Shown here piece by piece: positions 32,374 to 42,166 of a stretch of 64,000 nucleotides of DNA. Position 1 is the stretch's first letter. Every line of letters begins with the position of its first letter. The notes below the pieces were generated by a model that was not told the DNA's origin, did not search any database, and saw only the letters and a list, made by a program, of their open reading frames with translations. Source of the DNA: Pseudonocardia kunmingensis (lineage in GTDB: Bacteria > Actinomycetota > Actinomycetes > Mycobacteriales > Pseudonocardiaceae). The stretch is taken from the NCBI RefSeq assembly GCF_006716445.1, contig NZ_VFPA01000002.1, positions 1,116,001 to 1,180,000 on the forward strand, written 5' to 3'. The position numbers were made by a program, and so were the translations under genes.

Positions 32374-33432
32374 TCACAGGTCGACGAGCCCCCGTTCTGA
32401 TTCGTCCACGTCCAGGACGAACCGGTAGCGCACGTCGTTGCGGCGCAGGCGCTGCATCGCCTCGTTGACCTGCGACAGCGGAACGGTCTCCACGTCGGCG
32501 GTGATGCCGTGGCGCGCGCAGAAGTCGAGCATGTCCTGGGTGCCGGGGGTCCCCGCGCTCCCGGCGGAGGCGAGGCTCTTGCGGCCCACGAGCAGGCTCA
32601 TCGGGTCGACCGACCACGTGGCGGGGATGCCGAGGACGCAGAGGGTGGCGTCCATCCGCAGCGCGCGCAGGTACGGCGAGGGGTCGTGGTCGGCGGATGC
32701 GGTGTCGAGGATGAAGGAGAAGCGGTCGTTCTGGGCGGCCATGGCCGTGGCGTCCGTGGAGACGATCACCTCGTCGGCGCCGAGGGCGAGGGCCGCGTCC
32801 TCCTTGCCGGGGGACGTGGTGAACACCGCGACGCGGGCGCCGAGCGCCTTCGCGAACTTCACGGCGAGATGCCCCAGTCCGCCGAGACCCACGACGCCCA
32901 CGGTGGAGCCGGGACCGACCTCCCACCGGCGCAGCGGCTCCCAGACGGTGGCGCCCGCGCACATCAGCGGCGCCGTTCCCGCGGGGTCGAGGCTCTCCGG
33001 GAGGTGGTAGACGAACCTCTCCCCGGCGACGTACTCGCCCGAGTACGCACCGCGGGTGGGGGTTCCGTCGTGGCGGTCGGTGCCGCCGTAGGTGGTGGTC
33101 GGGAACCGCGCGCAGTAGTTCTCCTGCCCCGCCCGGCAGGAGCCGCACTCCCCGCACGAGTCGACGATGTTGCCGACCGCCACCGCGTCCCCCACGGCGA
33201 AGCGGGTCACCTCGTGGCCGATCTCGCTGACGGTGCCGACGAACTCGTGGCCGGGAACGAGTGGCGCGTCGCCGGCGTGGAACGCGTCGACGGCGTGGAT
33301 GTCGCTGTGGCACAGGCCGCAGTGGGTCACGGCGATGGCCACGTCGTCGGGCCGCAGGTCGCGGCGGTCGAACTTCCAGGGAGCCAGGTCCTGACCGGGT
33401 ACCTGCAGGGCGTAGCCCCAGGTCGAGCGCAT
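32374..33432 (-). CDS. Zinc-dependent alcohol dehydrogenase (YahK/cinnamyl-alcohol type)
   Basis: 352 aa. Catalytic zinc site: Cys in THCGLCHSDIHAVD, His-Glu in VPGHEFVGTV and a later Cys in PLMCAGATVWEP. Structural zinc: CGECGSCRAGQENYC. The NADP-type Rossmann motif GVVGLGGLGHLAVKFAKALG is that of the cinnamyl alcohol dehydrogenase/YahK group of broad-range aldehyde reductases. Start ATG 33432. It lies 38 bp downstream of the MmyB-type regulator on the same strand, so the two are probably cotranscribed. Confidence 0.92.
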   Translation of the reverse strand: MRSTWGYALQVPGQDLAPWKFDRRDLRPDDVAIAVTHCGLCHSDIHAVDAFHAGDAPLVPGHEFVGTVSEIGHEVTRFAVGDAVAVGNIVDSCGECGSCRAGQENYCARFPTTTYGGTDRHDGTPTRGAYSGEYVAGERFVYHLPESLDPAGTAPLMCAGATVWEPLRRWEVGPGSTVGVVGLGGLGHLAVKFAKALGARVAVFTTSPGKEDAALALGADEVIVSTDATAMAAQNDRFSFILDTASADHDPSPYLRALRMDATLCVLGIPATWSVDPMSLLVGRKSLASAGSAGTPGTQDMLDFCARHGITADVETVPLSQVNEAMQRLRRNDVRYRFVLDVDESERGLVDL

Positions 33433-33470
33433 GGGAACGGGCCTCGGTTCTGTCTCGGGGGGCGGGTCGG

Positions 33471-34349
33471 TCAGCGCTGTGCGCGTGACGGGGAGGAGGG
33501 CGCCGCGGTGGCCGGGGAGCCGGTGCGGTCGTGGGCGAGCGCGGAGAGCAGGGTGAGCGCCTCGTGGTCCTGGCTACCGGGGGCGGCCGTGTAGACGATC
33601 ATGGTCTGTCCCGTGGAGCCGCCGACGTCGAAGGAGTCGTAGGTGAGGGTGAGGTCGCCCACGAGCGGGTTGCGGAACCGCTTGGTACCCGCCCGGCAGT
33701 GGCGCACGTCCTGGCGGGCCCACATCTGTCCGAACGCGCGGCTCTTCAGGGAGAGCTCGCCGACGAGGTCGGTGAGGAACGGGTCGTCGACGTCGGTGCC
33801 GGCGAACGCGCGCAGTCCGGCGACCGTCTCGCGCCGCACGGCCTCGAGCTCGGGGTAGGCGTCGGCGGTCCCGGGATCGAGGAAGACGTCGCGCAGCAGG
33901 TTGCGCCCGGTGGCCAGCCCGGAGTGCAGGCACTGCGCGAGGGGGTTGGCCGTGAGCACGGTGAGGTAGCGGTCGACGACTGCGGCGGGGGTCTGCGTCA
34001 TCGCGTGCACGAGCACCTCGACCGATGGCCGGACCGTCGCGCGGTGCGTCGGTCGGCGGCGCCGCCGGGCCGGCCGGGTGAGCGCCTGCATGTGCCGGAC
34101 CGCGTCCTCGTCGAGCTGCAGGACCCGGGCGAGCGCCTCCAGGACCTCCCGCGACGGGTGGCGGTCGCGGCCCTGTTCCAGCCGGACGTAGTAGTCGGTG
34201 CTGATGCCGGCCAGCAGCGCGAGCTCCTCGCGGCGCAGCCCCTGCACCCGCCGCGGGCCACCCGCCTCGAGCCCGACGTCGGCGGGGCCGACCTGCGCTC
34301 GCCGGGCGCGGAGGAACCCTCCCAGGCCGGCGTCGTCCGTGGTGCTCAT
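33471..34349 (-). CDS. XRE regulator with MmyB-like ligand domain
   Basis: 292 aa. An XRE helix-turn-helix lies at ~7-75 (GLRREELALLAGISTDYYVR, LEQGRDRHPSREVLEALARV). The remainder is the MmyB-like C-terminal domain (VEVLVHAMTQTPAAVVDRYL, TVLTANPLAQCLH, and GDLTLTYDSFDV near the end), thought to bind a fatty acid or similar ligand. Such pairs with a downstream oxidoreductase are common in actinomycetes. It precedes the YahK-type dehydrogenase by 38 bp and may autoregulate the pair. Confidence 0.9.
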   Translation of the reverse strand: MSTTDDAGLGGFLRARRAQVGPADVGLEAGGPRRVQGLRREELALLAGISTDYYVRLEQGRDRHPSREVLEALARVLQLDEDAVRHMQALTRPARRRRRPTHRATVRPSVEVLVHAMTQTPAAVVDRYLTVLTANPLAQCLHSGLATGRNLLRDVFLDPGTADAYPELEAVRRETVAGLRAFAGTDVDDPFLTDLVGELSLKSRAFGQMWARQDVRHCRAGTKRFRNPLVGDLTLTYDSFDVGGSTGQTMIVYTAAPGSQDHEALTLLSALAHDRTGSPATAAPSSPSRAQR

Positions 34350-34419
34350 GCATTCACCGTAAGCGGCGACCGGGACGTGAAGGTGGCCCTGCGACCCCCA
34401 GGTACGACCGGGAGCGCGG

Positions 34420-34626
34420 TCAGGAGCGCGCGTCGTCCCGGACGGTGATCGCCGCTGCCGGGCAGCCTGCTGCCGCGTTGCGGGCGGCCTGCCGGCTCGG
34501 CGCCGGCGGCGCGGGATCCAGCAGCTCGACGATCGCGTCGTCGTCGCGCTGGTCGAACACGTCGGGGGCGGTGAGCACGCACTGCCCCGAGCCGACGCAC
34601 GTGTCCTGGTCGACCTCGATCTCCAT
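34420..34626 (-). CDS. 3Fe-4S-type ferredoxin
   Basis: 68 aa from ATG 34626 with GGAGGG five bases upstream. Three cluster cysteines are visible: DTCVGSGQCVLTAPDVFDQ and AAAGCPAAAI. The position of the second cysteine in the usual CxxCxxC is Gly-Ser, so a [3Fe-4S] cluster is expected, as in most actinobacterial P450-partner ferredoxins. It lies 29 bp downstream of the P450 gene on the same strand, so it is the likely electron donor; no ferredoxin reductase is adjacent. Confidence 0.93.
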   Translation of the reverse strand: MEIEVDQDTCVGSGQCVLTAPDVFDQRDDDAIVELLDPAPPAPSRQAARNAAAGCPAAAITVRDDARS

Positions 34627-34655
34627 CGGTCCCTCCTGCGGTCGGTGGTGGTGCG

Positions 34656-35867
34656 TCACCAGGTGACGGGCAGGCTGCGCACGCCGCCGGTGAGGTGGTC
34701 GGTGCGGACGTCGAGCGCGTCCAACCCGACCGCGAGGCGCAGCCGGGGCAGCCGCCGGGCGAGGGTGGCGAACACCGCGCGCAGCTCGGTACGGGCGAGG
34801 CTGGCGCCGATGCAGAAGTGCGGCCCGTGGCCGAAGCCGACGTGGCCGCGCTCGGTGCGGTCCGGGTCGAAGGTCTCGGCGTCGGCGAAGACCGCGTCGT
34901 CCCGGTTCGCCGAGTTGATGGACAGGATCAGCGCGTCGCCGCGGCGGATGGTGACACCCGACACCTCGACGTCGGTGTGGGCGTAGCGCAGCAGCCCGAG
35001 ATCGCCCGGGGCGCCCAGCCGCATGATCTCCTCGATCACGGCGTCGATGCGGCCGTCCGGGTCCTCGGCCAGCGCGTCCCACTGCTCGGGGCGGGTCAGC
35101 AGGAACAGCGTGCCCAGGCCGATCCGGTTGACCGTGGTCTCGTGCCCGGCGAACAGCAGGCCGACGCAGAGGCGGACCATCTCCGGGTAGCCGAAGCTCT
35201 CGTCCTCGGCCTGCGCGCGCACCAGGTCGGTGATGACGTCCTCGCCCGGCTCGGCGCGCTTGCCCTCGGCCAGGCCCGCCATGTAGCGGCCGAACTCGGT
35301 GCGGGCCTCGTTCGCGTCCTCACCGGAGAAGGTGGCCATCCGGTCCGACAGCGATCGGAAGAGCTCGCCGTCCGCCTCCGGCATCCCGAGCAGCCGGCAG
35401 ATCACCGCCACCGGCAGCGGGAAGGCCAGCTGCGCGTGCAGGTCGACCCGTCCGTCGGGGGACGCGGCGTGGGCGGCGACCATCTGGTCGACGTAGCCGT
35501 CGACGAGCTCCTGGACGTGCCCGGAGAGCAGGCGCATCCGCTTGGCGGAGAAGGCGGGGGTCAGCAGCCGGCGCATGCGCCGGTGGTCGGACTCCTCGGA
35601 CTCGTAGTCGCCGGTCGGGCCCTCCTGCACCGCGGCCGTGCTGATCCGCGACGCACGCTCGGGCTCGGGGTGCGAGCGGCCGAACCGCGGATCGCCGAGC
35701 AGCTCGCGGACCTCGGCGAACCGGGTCACGAGCCACGCCGGGTCGCCCGCGGGCGTGATCACCGGCGCGATCGGCGCCTCGCGGCGCAGCACCTCGTAGA
35801 ACGGCGCGAGGTCGAGGAGGTTGGGGCGGGTGAACGGGAGCTGCGGGCGTTCGGCGGCGAGGGTCAT
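34656..35867 (-). CDS. Cytochrome P450
   Basis: 403 aa soluble bacterial P450. The I-helix oxygen-activation motif is FAGHETTVNRIG, the K-helix ExxR is present (EIMRLGAP region), and the heme-cysteine loop is FGHGPHFCIGASLARTEL. No membrane anchor. With the ferredoxin downstream it forms a two-gene operon, reading away from the TetR gene. Substrate unknown; nothing nearby is obviously biosynthetic, so detoxification or catabolism of a hydrophobic compound is as likely as natural-product tailoring. Confidence 0.95.
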   Translation of the reverse strand: MTLAAERPQLPFTRPNLLDLAPFYEVLRREAPIAPVITPAGDPAWLVTRFAEVRELLGDPRFGRSHPEPERASRISTAAVQEGPTGDYESEESDHRRMRRLLTPAFSAKRMRLLSGHVQELVDGYVDQMVAAHAASPDGRVDLHAQLAFPLPVAVICRLLGMPEADGELFRSLSDRMATFSGEDANEARTEFGRYMAGLAEGKRAEPGEDVITDLVRAQAEDESFGYPEMVRLCVGLLFAGHETTVNRIGLGTLFLLTRPEQWDALAEDPDGRIDAVIEEIMRLGAPGDLGLLRYAHTDVEVSGVTIRRGDALILSINSANRDDAVFADAETFDPDRTERGHVGFGHGPHFCIGASLARTELRAVFATLARRLPRLRLAVGLDALDVRTDHLTGGVRSLPVTW

Positions 35868-35911
35868 CGATCGTCCTCCTGGGGGTCGGATGACCCCACG
35901 GTACGATTAAT

Positions 35912-35926
35912 TGGCAGTAGCTGCCA
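35912..35926. promoter_or_regulatory. TetR-type operator palindrome
   Basis: TGGCAG-TAG-CTGCCA is a perfect palindrome with six-base arms, placed between the P450 start (35867) and the TetR start (35946), about 20 bp from the latter. Its size and place fit a TetR-family operator that represses both divergent genes. Confidence 0.65.
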
Positions 35927-35945
35927 CAAAGTCTGACCGATTAGG

Positions 35946-36605
35946 GTGCCTGCCGTGGCGCAGCAGGGCGGTACGCGACGAGGGCGTCCGCCGCTCGGTG
36001 AGCAGGGGCGCCGCCGGCAGCGCCTGGAGATCTCCCGGGAGGCGGTGCGGCTGTTCCGCGTGCACGGCGTGGGCGGCACGTCCGGGGTGCGGATCGCGGA
36101 GGTCGCGGGCGTGTCCGAACGGACCCTGTGGCGGCTGTTCCGCACCAAGGAGAGCTGCGTGGAGCCGCTGCTCACCGAGGCGCTCGACGGGTTCTGCGCG
36201 GTGCTGCGCTCCTGGCCGATCGGCGTCGAGCTCGCCGAGCACCTGCGGGTCGCCTACACGTTCGTCCCGTCGCGACCGGAGGTCGACACGGACACCGACG
36301 CGGTGCTCGCGGTGGTGCGGATGACCCGCGACGTCCCGGCCCTGCGCGCGGTCTGGTTGGTGCTGCAGGAACGCGCCGAACCGACCCTGGCCGAGGTGCT
36401 CGCCCCGCGGGCGGGCCTGCCCGTGGACGCACCCGAGGTGCGCGTGCTCGCCGCGACGGTGAACGCGGCGCTGCGCGTGGTCACCGACGACTTCGCGCAC
36501 GCGGCGGCGGACGGCGTGACCCCGTCCGACGTCGACGGGCACCGGCAGCGGCTGGCCGAGACGCTGCGCGCGGCGACCCGCGTGCTCGCGCCGGATGAGG
36601 CGTAG
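35946..36605 (+). CDS. TetR-family transcriptional regulator
   Basis: 219 aa from GTG 35946; GTG 35955 is also possible. The N-terminal helix-turn-helix reads RRQRLEISREAVRLFRVHGV and VRIAEVAGVSERTLWRLFRT. The C-terminal ~150 residues are a variable helical ligand domain. A Gly/Arg-rich leader (QQGGTRRGRPPLGEQGRRR) is typical for TetR proteins. It is divergent from the P450-ferredoxin operon with a perfect palindrome in between, so it presumably represses the P450 until a ligand binds. Confidence 0.92.
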   Translation: MPAVAQQGGTRRGRPPLGEQGRRRQRLEISREAVRLFRVHGVGGTSGVRIAEVAGVSERTLWRLFRTKESCVEPLLTEALDGFCAVLRSWPIGVELAEHLRVAYTFVPSRPEVDTDTDAVLAVVRMTRDVPALRAVWLVLQERAEPTLAEVLAPRAGLPVDAPEVRVLAATVNAALRVVTDDFAHAAADGVTPSDVDGHRQRLAETLRAATRVLAPDEA

Positions 36606-36633
36606 ATCGCGCGGAATGTCCGGAAGGGGAGGT

Positions 36634-36661
36634 TTGCACCGCCGGCCCGAGCCGCTACAGT
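36634..36661 (+). promoter_or_regulatory. Promoter for the riboswitch-TerC transcript
   Basis: TTGCAC (36634-36639) and TACAGT (36656-36661) are separated by 16 bases. Transcription would start near 36668, immediately in front of the riboswitch consensus. Confidence 0.5.
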
Positions 36662-36670
36662 GGCGGCGCG

Positions 36671-36806
36671 AAGGGGAGTAGTCCTCCGCGGCGGTGCCGT
36701 CAGTACGGGTCAGGACGAGCTGGCCCCGGTGCCGTCGGTCCGGATCATCAGCCCATCAGGGGCTCCGGGCGGACGAGACTTTCAGCACTCGATGCTGTGC
36801 TGAAAG
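36671..36806 (+). ncRNA. yybP-ykoY (Mn2+) riboswitch leader
   Basis: The leader carries both conserved ends of the yybP-ykoY aptamer: AAGGGGAGTAG at 36671 and GGACGAGACTTTC ending at 36783. GAAGG (36670-36674) can pair with CTTTC (36779-36783) as helix P1. The same CTTTC also starts a perfect 10-bp hairpin, CTTTCAGCAC (36779-36788) with GTGCTGAAAG (36797-36806), which buries most of the AAAGGG ribosome site (36803-36808) of the TerC gene. The two structures exclude each other, giving a simple translational switch: metal-bound P1 frees the ribosome site. The aptamer class is established; the switching model is inferred from the pairing. Confidence 0.85.
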
Positions 36807-36814
36807 GGATCGTC

Positions 36815-37840
36815 ATGAACGTGCCCATCTGGGTCTGGCTTGCCACCATCGCCCTGGTCATCGGGATGATCGTGTTCGACTTCGTCGGGCACGTCCGCAA
36901 GCCGCACGAACCGACGCTGCGCGAGTCGACGGTGTGGTCGGTCGGCTACATCGCGTTCGCCCTGGTGTTCGGCGTGGGCGTCGGCGTGTTCTCCGGCTGG
37001 ACCTACGGCGGCGAGTACGTCGCCGGCTGGCTCACCGAGAAGGCGCTGTCGGTCGACAACCTCTTCGTCTTCCTGCTGATCATGACCAGCTTCGCGGTGC
37101 CGAAGATCTACCAGCAGAAGGTCCTGCTGATCGGCATCGCGATGGCGATCGTGATGCGCGGCATCTTCATCGCGGTCGGTGCCGTCGTCATCGAGCAGTT
37201 CTCCTGGGTCTTCTACCTGTTCGGCGCCGTGCTGTTCGTGCTGGCCTACAAGCAGATCACCGAGGCCGTGTCCGACGAGGACGAGCACGGCGACCAGGGC
37301 GACAGCCGGCTCATCCGGACGGTGCGCCGGATCATCCCCACCAGCTCCGAGTACGACGGCGACAAGCTGCGCACCCGCGTCGACGGGCGGGCGATGTTCA
37401 CCCCGATGTTCCTGGTGATCGTCGCGATCGGGCTGACCGACCTGCTGTTCGCGTTCGACTCCATCCCGGCGATCTTCGGGCTCACGCAGGAGCCGTACCT
37501 GGTGTTCACGGCCAACGCGTTCGCGCTCCTCGGCCTGCGCCAGCTGTACTTCCTCATCGGCGGGCTGCTGGAGCGGCTGATCTACCTCGCGCACGGGCTG
37601 TCGGTCATCCTCGCGTTCATCGGCGTGAAGCTCGTCCTGCACGCGCTGCACGAGAACAACCTGCCGTTCCTCAACGGCGGCCAGCCGGTGCCGGTCTGGA
37701 CCATCCCGACGTGGCTGTCGCTGCTGGTGATCTCGGGCACGATCGCGGTGGCCGCGGTGGCCAGCCTGATCACCTCCCGCCGCCGCGCCGCCGCGGCCGA
37801 CGCGCCTGCGGCGGAGCTCCCGGCGCCCGCGCGCGACTGA
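36815..37840 (+). CDS. TerC-family membrane protein (probable Mn2+ exporter)
   Basis: 341 aa from ATG 36815; the upstream in-frame GTG 36797 lies in the regulatory hairpin. About 8-9 membrane helices. Acidic residues typical of TerC occur in the membrane: EKALSVDNLFVFLLIM and GLTDLLFAFDSIPAIFG, each with an Asp flanked by hydrophobic stretches. TerC/Alx-type proteins act in manganese efflux or metalation of exported proteins. The Mn2+ riboswitch directly upstream supports manganese export as the physiological role. Monocistronic: the next gene starts 117 bp later with its own -10-like sequence. Confidence 0.93.
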   Translation: MNVPIWVWLATIALVIGMIVFDFVGHVRKPHEPTLRESTVWSVGYIAFALVFGVGVGVFSGWTYGGEYVAGWLTEKALSVDNLFVFLLIMTSFAVPKIYQQKVLLIGIAMAIVMRGIFIAVGAVVIEQFSWVFYLFGAVLFVLAYKQITEAVSDEDEHGDQGDSRLIRTVRRIIPTSSEYDGDKLRTRVDGRAMFTPMFLVIVAIGLTDLLFAFDSIPAIFGLTQEPYLVFTANAFALLGLRQLYFLIGGLLERLIYLAHGLSVILAFIGVKLVLHALHENNLPFLNGGQPVPVWTIPTWLSLLVISGTIAVAAVASLITSRRRAAAADAPAAELPAPARD

Positions 37841-39280
<1,440 letters not shown>

Positions 39281-39344
39281 CGGAGGGCGAGGCCCGCTAT
39301 ACGGTGGCGGTCGACCGCGATGAGCTGACTGGGGGCAAATCGTC

Positions 39345-40160
39345 GTGACAGGAGCTGGACGTGTTCCGGACGATCTGAGGGACCGGATCAACCCGACCGT
39401 GCCCCATTCGGCCAGGATCTGGAACTACTGGCTGGGTGGTAAGGACTATTACGCCGCCGACCGGGAAGCCGGCGACAAGGTGCTCGCCACCTATCCCGGG
39501 ATCAGGGAGGACGCTCGCCAAGCGCGCGACTTCCTCGCTCGCGCCGTCACCCACCTCGCCGCCGAGTGCGGGGTCAACCAGTTCCTCGACATCGGCACCG
39601 GGCTGCCCACGTCGAACAACACCCACGAGGTCGCCCAGGCCATCGATCCCAGCGCTCGGATCGTGTACGTGGACAACGACCCGATCGTCCTCGTCCATGC
39701 GAGAGCGCTGCTCACCTCGACGAAGGAAGGCGCGTGCGCGTACATCGACGCCGACGCTCGCACGCCCGAACACATCGTCGAGCAGGCCGGCCGCACGTTG
39801 GACTTCACCAGGCCGGTCGGGTTGATGATGCTCGGTGTCCTCGGCAACGTCGCGGACTACTCCCAAGCCAGGTCGATAGTCGGGCAGCTGGTCGGCGCGA
39901 TCCCCTCGGGGAGCTTCCTCGTGCTCGAGGACGGCGCCGCCACCAGCGAGGAACGGCTGCAGGCCACGGCGGAACACAACGAGGGCGGGCACGCGGTGTA
40001 CGTGAACCGGCGGCCCGAGGAGATCGCCGGCTTCTTCGAGGGGCTCGAGCTGCTCGATCCGGGTGTGGTCCCGGTGTCGCGGTGGCGCCCGAGCTCCGTG
40101 TGGAGCGACCGGGAGCCGCCGGCGGTGAACGCGTACTGCGGCGTCGCGCGCAAGCCGTGA
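39345..40160 (+). CDS. DUF574 S-adenosylmethionine methyltransferase, copy 1
   Basis: 271 aa. DUF574/Methyltransf_19 hallmarks: HSARIWNYWLGGKDYYAADR, the SAM-binding loop QFLDIGTGLPTSNNTHEVAQ, RIVYVDNDPIVLVHARALL, and the PVGLMMLGVLGNVAD strand. These enzymes are abundant in actinomycetes and most lack known substrates. Start GTG 39345 with GGGGG nine bases upstream. The stop overlaps the start of copy 2 (GTGA), and the two proteins share nearly every one of these motifs, so this is a tandem duplication. Confidence 0.92.
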   Translation: MTGAGRVPDDLRDRINPTVPHSARIWNYWLGGKDYYAADREAGDKVLATYPGIREDARQARDFLARAVTHLAAECGVNQFLDIGTGLPTSNNTHEVAQAIDPSARIVYVDNDPIVLVHARALLTSTKEGACAYIDADARTPEHIVEQAGRTLDFTRPVGLMMLGVLGNVADYSQARSIVGQLVGAIPSGSFLVLEDGAATSEERLQATAEHNEGGHAVYVNRRPEEIAGFFEGLELLDPGVVPVSRWRPSSVWSDREPPAVNAYCGVARKP

Positions 40161-40945
40161 CGCTCGATCCGGCCGTGGCCTCCTCCGCCCGGGTGTGGAC
40201 CTACTGGCTCGGCGGCCGGGACCACTACGCCGTGGACCGGGCCGTCGGTGACATGGTCACGGCGATGTTGCCGAGCATCGTCGACGTCGCGACGCAGTCC
40301 CGGGCCTTCCACGGGCGCGTCGTGCGCCATCTGGTCGAGGACGCGGGCGTGCGCCAGTTCCTCGACGTGGGGATCGGGTTGCCGTCCTCCGACAGCACCC
40401 ATGAGCTCGCCCAGAGCGCGGACCCGTCGTGCCGGGTGGTGTACGTCGACAACGATCCGTTGGTCCTGGTGCGGGCCCGGGCCCTCCTGACCAGCACCCC
40501 CCAAGGGGCGTGCGGCTACGTCGACGCAGATGTGCGCGAGCCGGAGGTGATCCTCGCCGAGGCTGCGAAGACCTTGGATCTGCAGCGGCCGGTGGCGCTG
40601 CTGATGCTGGGCGTCCTCGGGAGCATCGCCGACCACACCCGAGCGCGACGTGTGGTGCAGCGGCTGCTCGACGCCCTGCCCCCGGGCAGCTATCTCGCCC
40701 TCAACGACGGCACCCACGACCTCCGGCCCGAGGCGTCCGTGGCAGCCGCACGGCTGCGGACCGACGCCGGGGCGCCGTACCACCTGCGGACCCGCGCGGA
40801 GATCGCCGACTTCTTCGACGGCCTGCAGTTGCTGAGCCCCGGCGTGGTCTCCCCGTCCCGGTGGCGTGCCGCTGCGGACGGTGTCGACGGCGCCGGCCTG
40901 CCGGAGGCCGTCGACGCCTTCTGCGGTGTGGCGCGCAAGCCGTAG
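40157..40945 (+). CDS. DUF574 S-adenosylmethionine methyltransferase, copy 2
   Basis: 262 aa from GTG 40157, coupled to copy 1. The same motifs recur with small changes: SARVWTYWLGGRDHYAVDRA, QFLDVGIGLPSSDSTHELAQ, RVVYVDNDPLVLVRARALLT and PVALLMLGVLGSIAD; both proteins end in CGVARKP. Divergence elsewhere (e.g. the segment before the last 40 residues) suggests an old duplication with retained fold rather than a recent copy. The pair may form a heterodimer or methylate different small molecules. Confidence 0.92.
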   Translation: MTLDPAVASSARVWTYWLGGRDHYAVDRAVGDMVTAMLPSIVDVATQSRAFHGRVVRHLVEDAGVRQFLDVGIGLPSSDSTHELAQSADPSCRVVYVDNDPLVLVRARALLTSTPQGACGYVDADVREPEVILAEAAKTLDLQRPVALLMLGVLGSIADHTRARRVVQRLLDALPPGSYLALNDGTHDLRPEASVAAARLRTDAGAPYHLRTRAEIADFFDGLQLLSPGVVSPSRWRAAADGVDGAGLPEAVDAFCGVARKP

Positions 40946-40970
40946 TGCCGAGCTGATCGGCAATCCCCGC

Positions 40971-42005
40971 GTGCCCGCCGACCCGGCCGACCTCGACGCC
41001 ATCGGGCGAGCCTGCGCAGAGCAGGCGCGGCGCGCCACCGACGGTACCGATGACATCGCCGCGTACTGCGCCGCGCAGGTCGGCGACGCCGATCACCGGG
41101 AGGTCATCGGGCCCCAACTGCCTGGCGCCGGTCCCAGCGGCGTGGTGGTGCTCGACGGCTCGCGCGTCGCCGAATGGGGCGACCCCACCCGTCCGGAGAT
41201 GGCGTTCAGCGCCACCAAGTCGATCGCGTCGCTGGTCGCGGGCCTCGCCTTCGACGACGGGTTGCTCGGGCTCGACACGCGCGTCCGGGAGGCGGTCGAC
41301 CTCCCACAGTTCACCGCAGCCCCTTCGGACCGGATCACCTGGCGCCACCTGCTCGAGCAGACCAGCGGCTGGGACGGGTGGCTGTGGGGCAAACCCGCTT
41401 CGGTCGACGCCCAGAGCCGGCGCCGCGGCAGCGCAGCGGCCGGCACCCCACCGGGGGAGGGCTGGGCCTACAACGATGTCCGCGTCAACCTGCTCTGCCT
41501 GGCCCTCACCGCCCTGCTGCGCCGCCCCCTCCCCGAGGTGCTCGCCGAACGCGTCATGGCGCCGATCGGTGCCTCGCACAACTGGACCTGGCATGGCTAC
41601 CGCAACTCCACCCTGCCCCTGGACGGACGGGGCCTGCCGGTGGTCAGCGGCGGCGCCCACTGGGGTGGTGGCCTCTGGATCAGCGCGTCCGACCTCGCGC
41701 TCGTCGGCGAGCTCTACCGGCGGCGCGGTCGCTGGGACGGCCGTCAGGTGATCAGCAGTACCTGGATCGACCTGAGTTGGACACCGAGCACCGCGAACCC
41801 GGAATACGGCCTGCTCTGGTGGCTCAACGACCACCGGACCGTGTTCCCGACGGCGCCCGCGACGGGCCGCGCCGCGCGCGGCAACCTCGGTCGCCACCTG
41901 CTCTGGGTCGACCCGGCCCGGGATCTGGTGATCGTGTCGCGCTGGGGTGAGCAGGTCGAGACCCTGCTCCGAGCGGTCTCGGAGTGCGTGCCTGTGCCGC
42001 GCTGA
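40971..42005 (+). CDS. Serine beta-lactamase-like hydrolase
   Basis: About 344 aa from GTG 40971; the start is uncertain (GTG 40926 is in frame but overlaps copy 2 of the methyltransferase). Active-site motifs of the class C beta-lactamase/esterase superfamily are present: Ser-X-X-Lys in MAFSATKSIASLVAGLA, and Tyr-X-Asn-like YND in GWAYNDVRVNLL. There is no signal peptide, so it is probably cytosolic. Family members are esterases, peptidases or amidases; a beta-lactam resistance role is not supported. Confidence 0.85.
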   Translation: MPADPADLDAIGRACAEQARRATDGTDDIAAYCAAQVGDADHREVIGPQLPGAGPSGVVVLDGSRVAEWGDPTRPEMAFSATKSIASLVAGLAFDDGLLGLDTRVREAVDLPQFTAAPSDRITWRHLLEQTSGWDGWLWGKPASVDAQSRRRGSAAAGTPPGEGWAYNDVRVNLLCLALTALLRRPLPEVLAERVMAPIGASHNWTWHGYRNSTLPLDGRGLPVVSGGAHWGGGLWISASDLALVGELYRRRGRWDGRQVISSTWIDLSWTPSTANPEYGLLWWLNDHRTVFPTAPATGRAARGNLGRHLLWVDPARDLVIVSRWGEQVETLLRAVSECVPVPR

Positions 42006-42166
42006 GCACCAGGAGACCCGCGGGGTGAGGTGATCCATCCGAGTGGTGCGGTGCCCCATCTGCTGCGACCGGCCTGACGCGCCGGCGACCGATGGGCTGC
42101 GTCGGCCGGGACGGCAGACGTATCGGGCCTGTTCCCAACGGACGACCGGCCCGATAATCGTCGACT

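Noticed and set aside
40926-40970. Longer N-terminus for the serine hydrolase
   Set aside because: It would overlap the methyltransferase stop, lacks a ribosome site and adds Arg/Ser residues not typical of the family.
40971-42005. Antibiotic-resistance beta-lactamase
   Set aside because: SxxK and YxN-like motifs are shared with many esterases; there is no signal peptide, and resistance cannot be claimed from these motifs.
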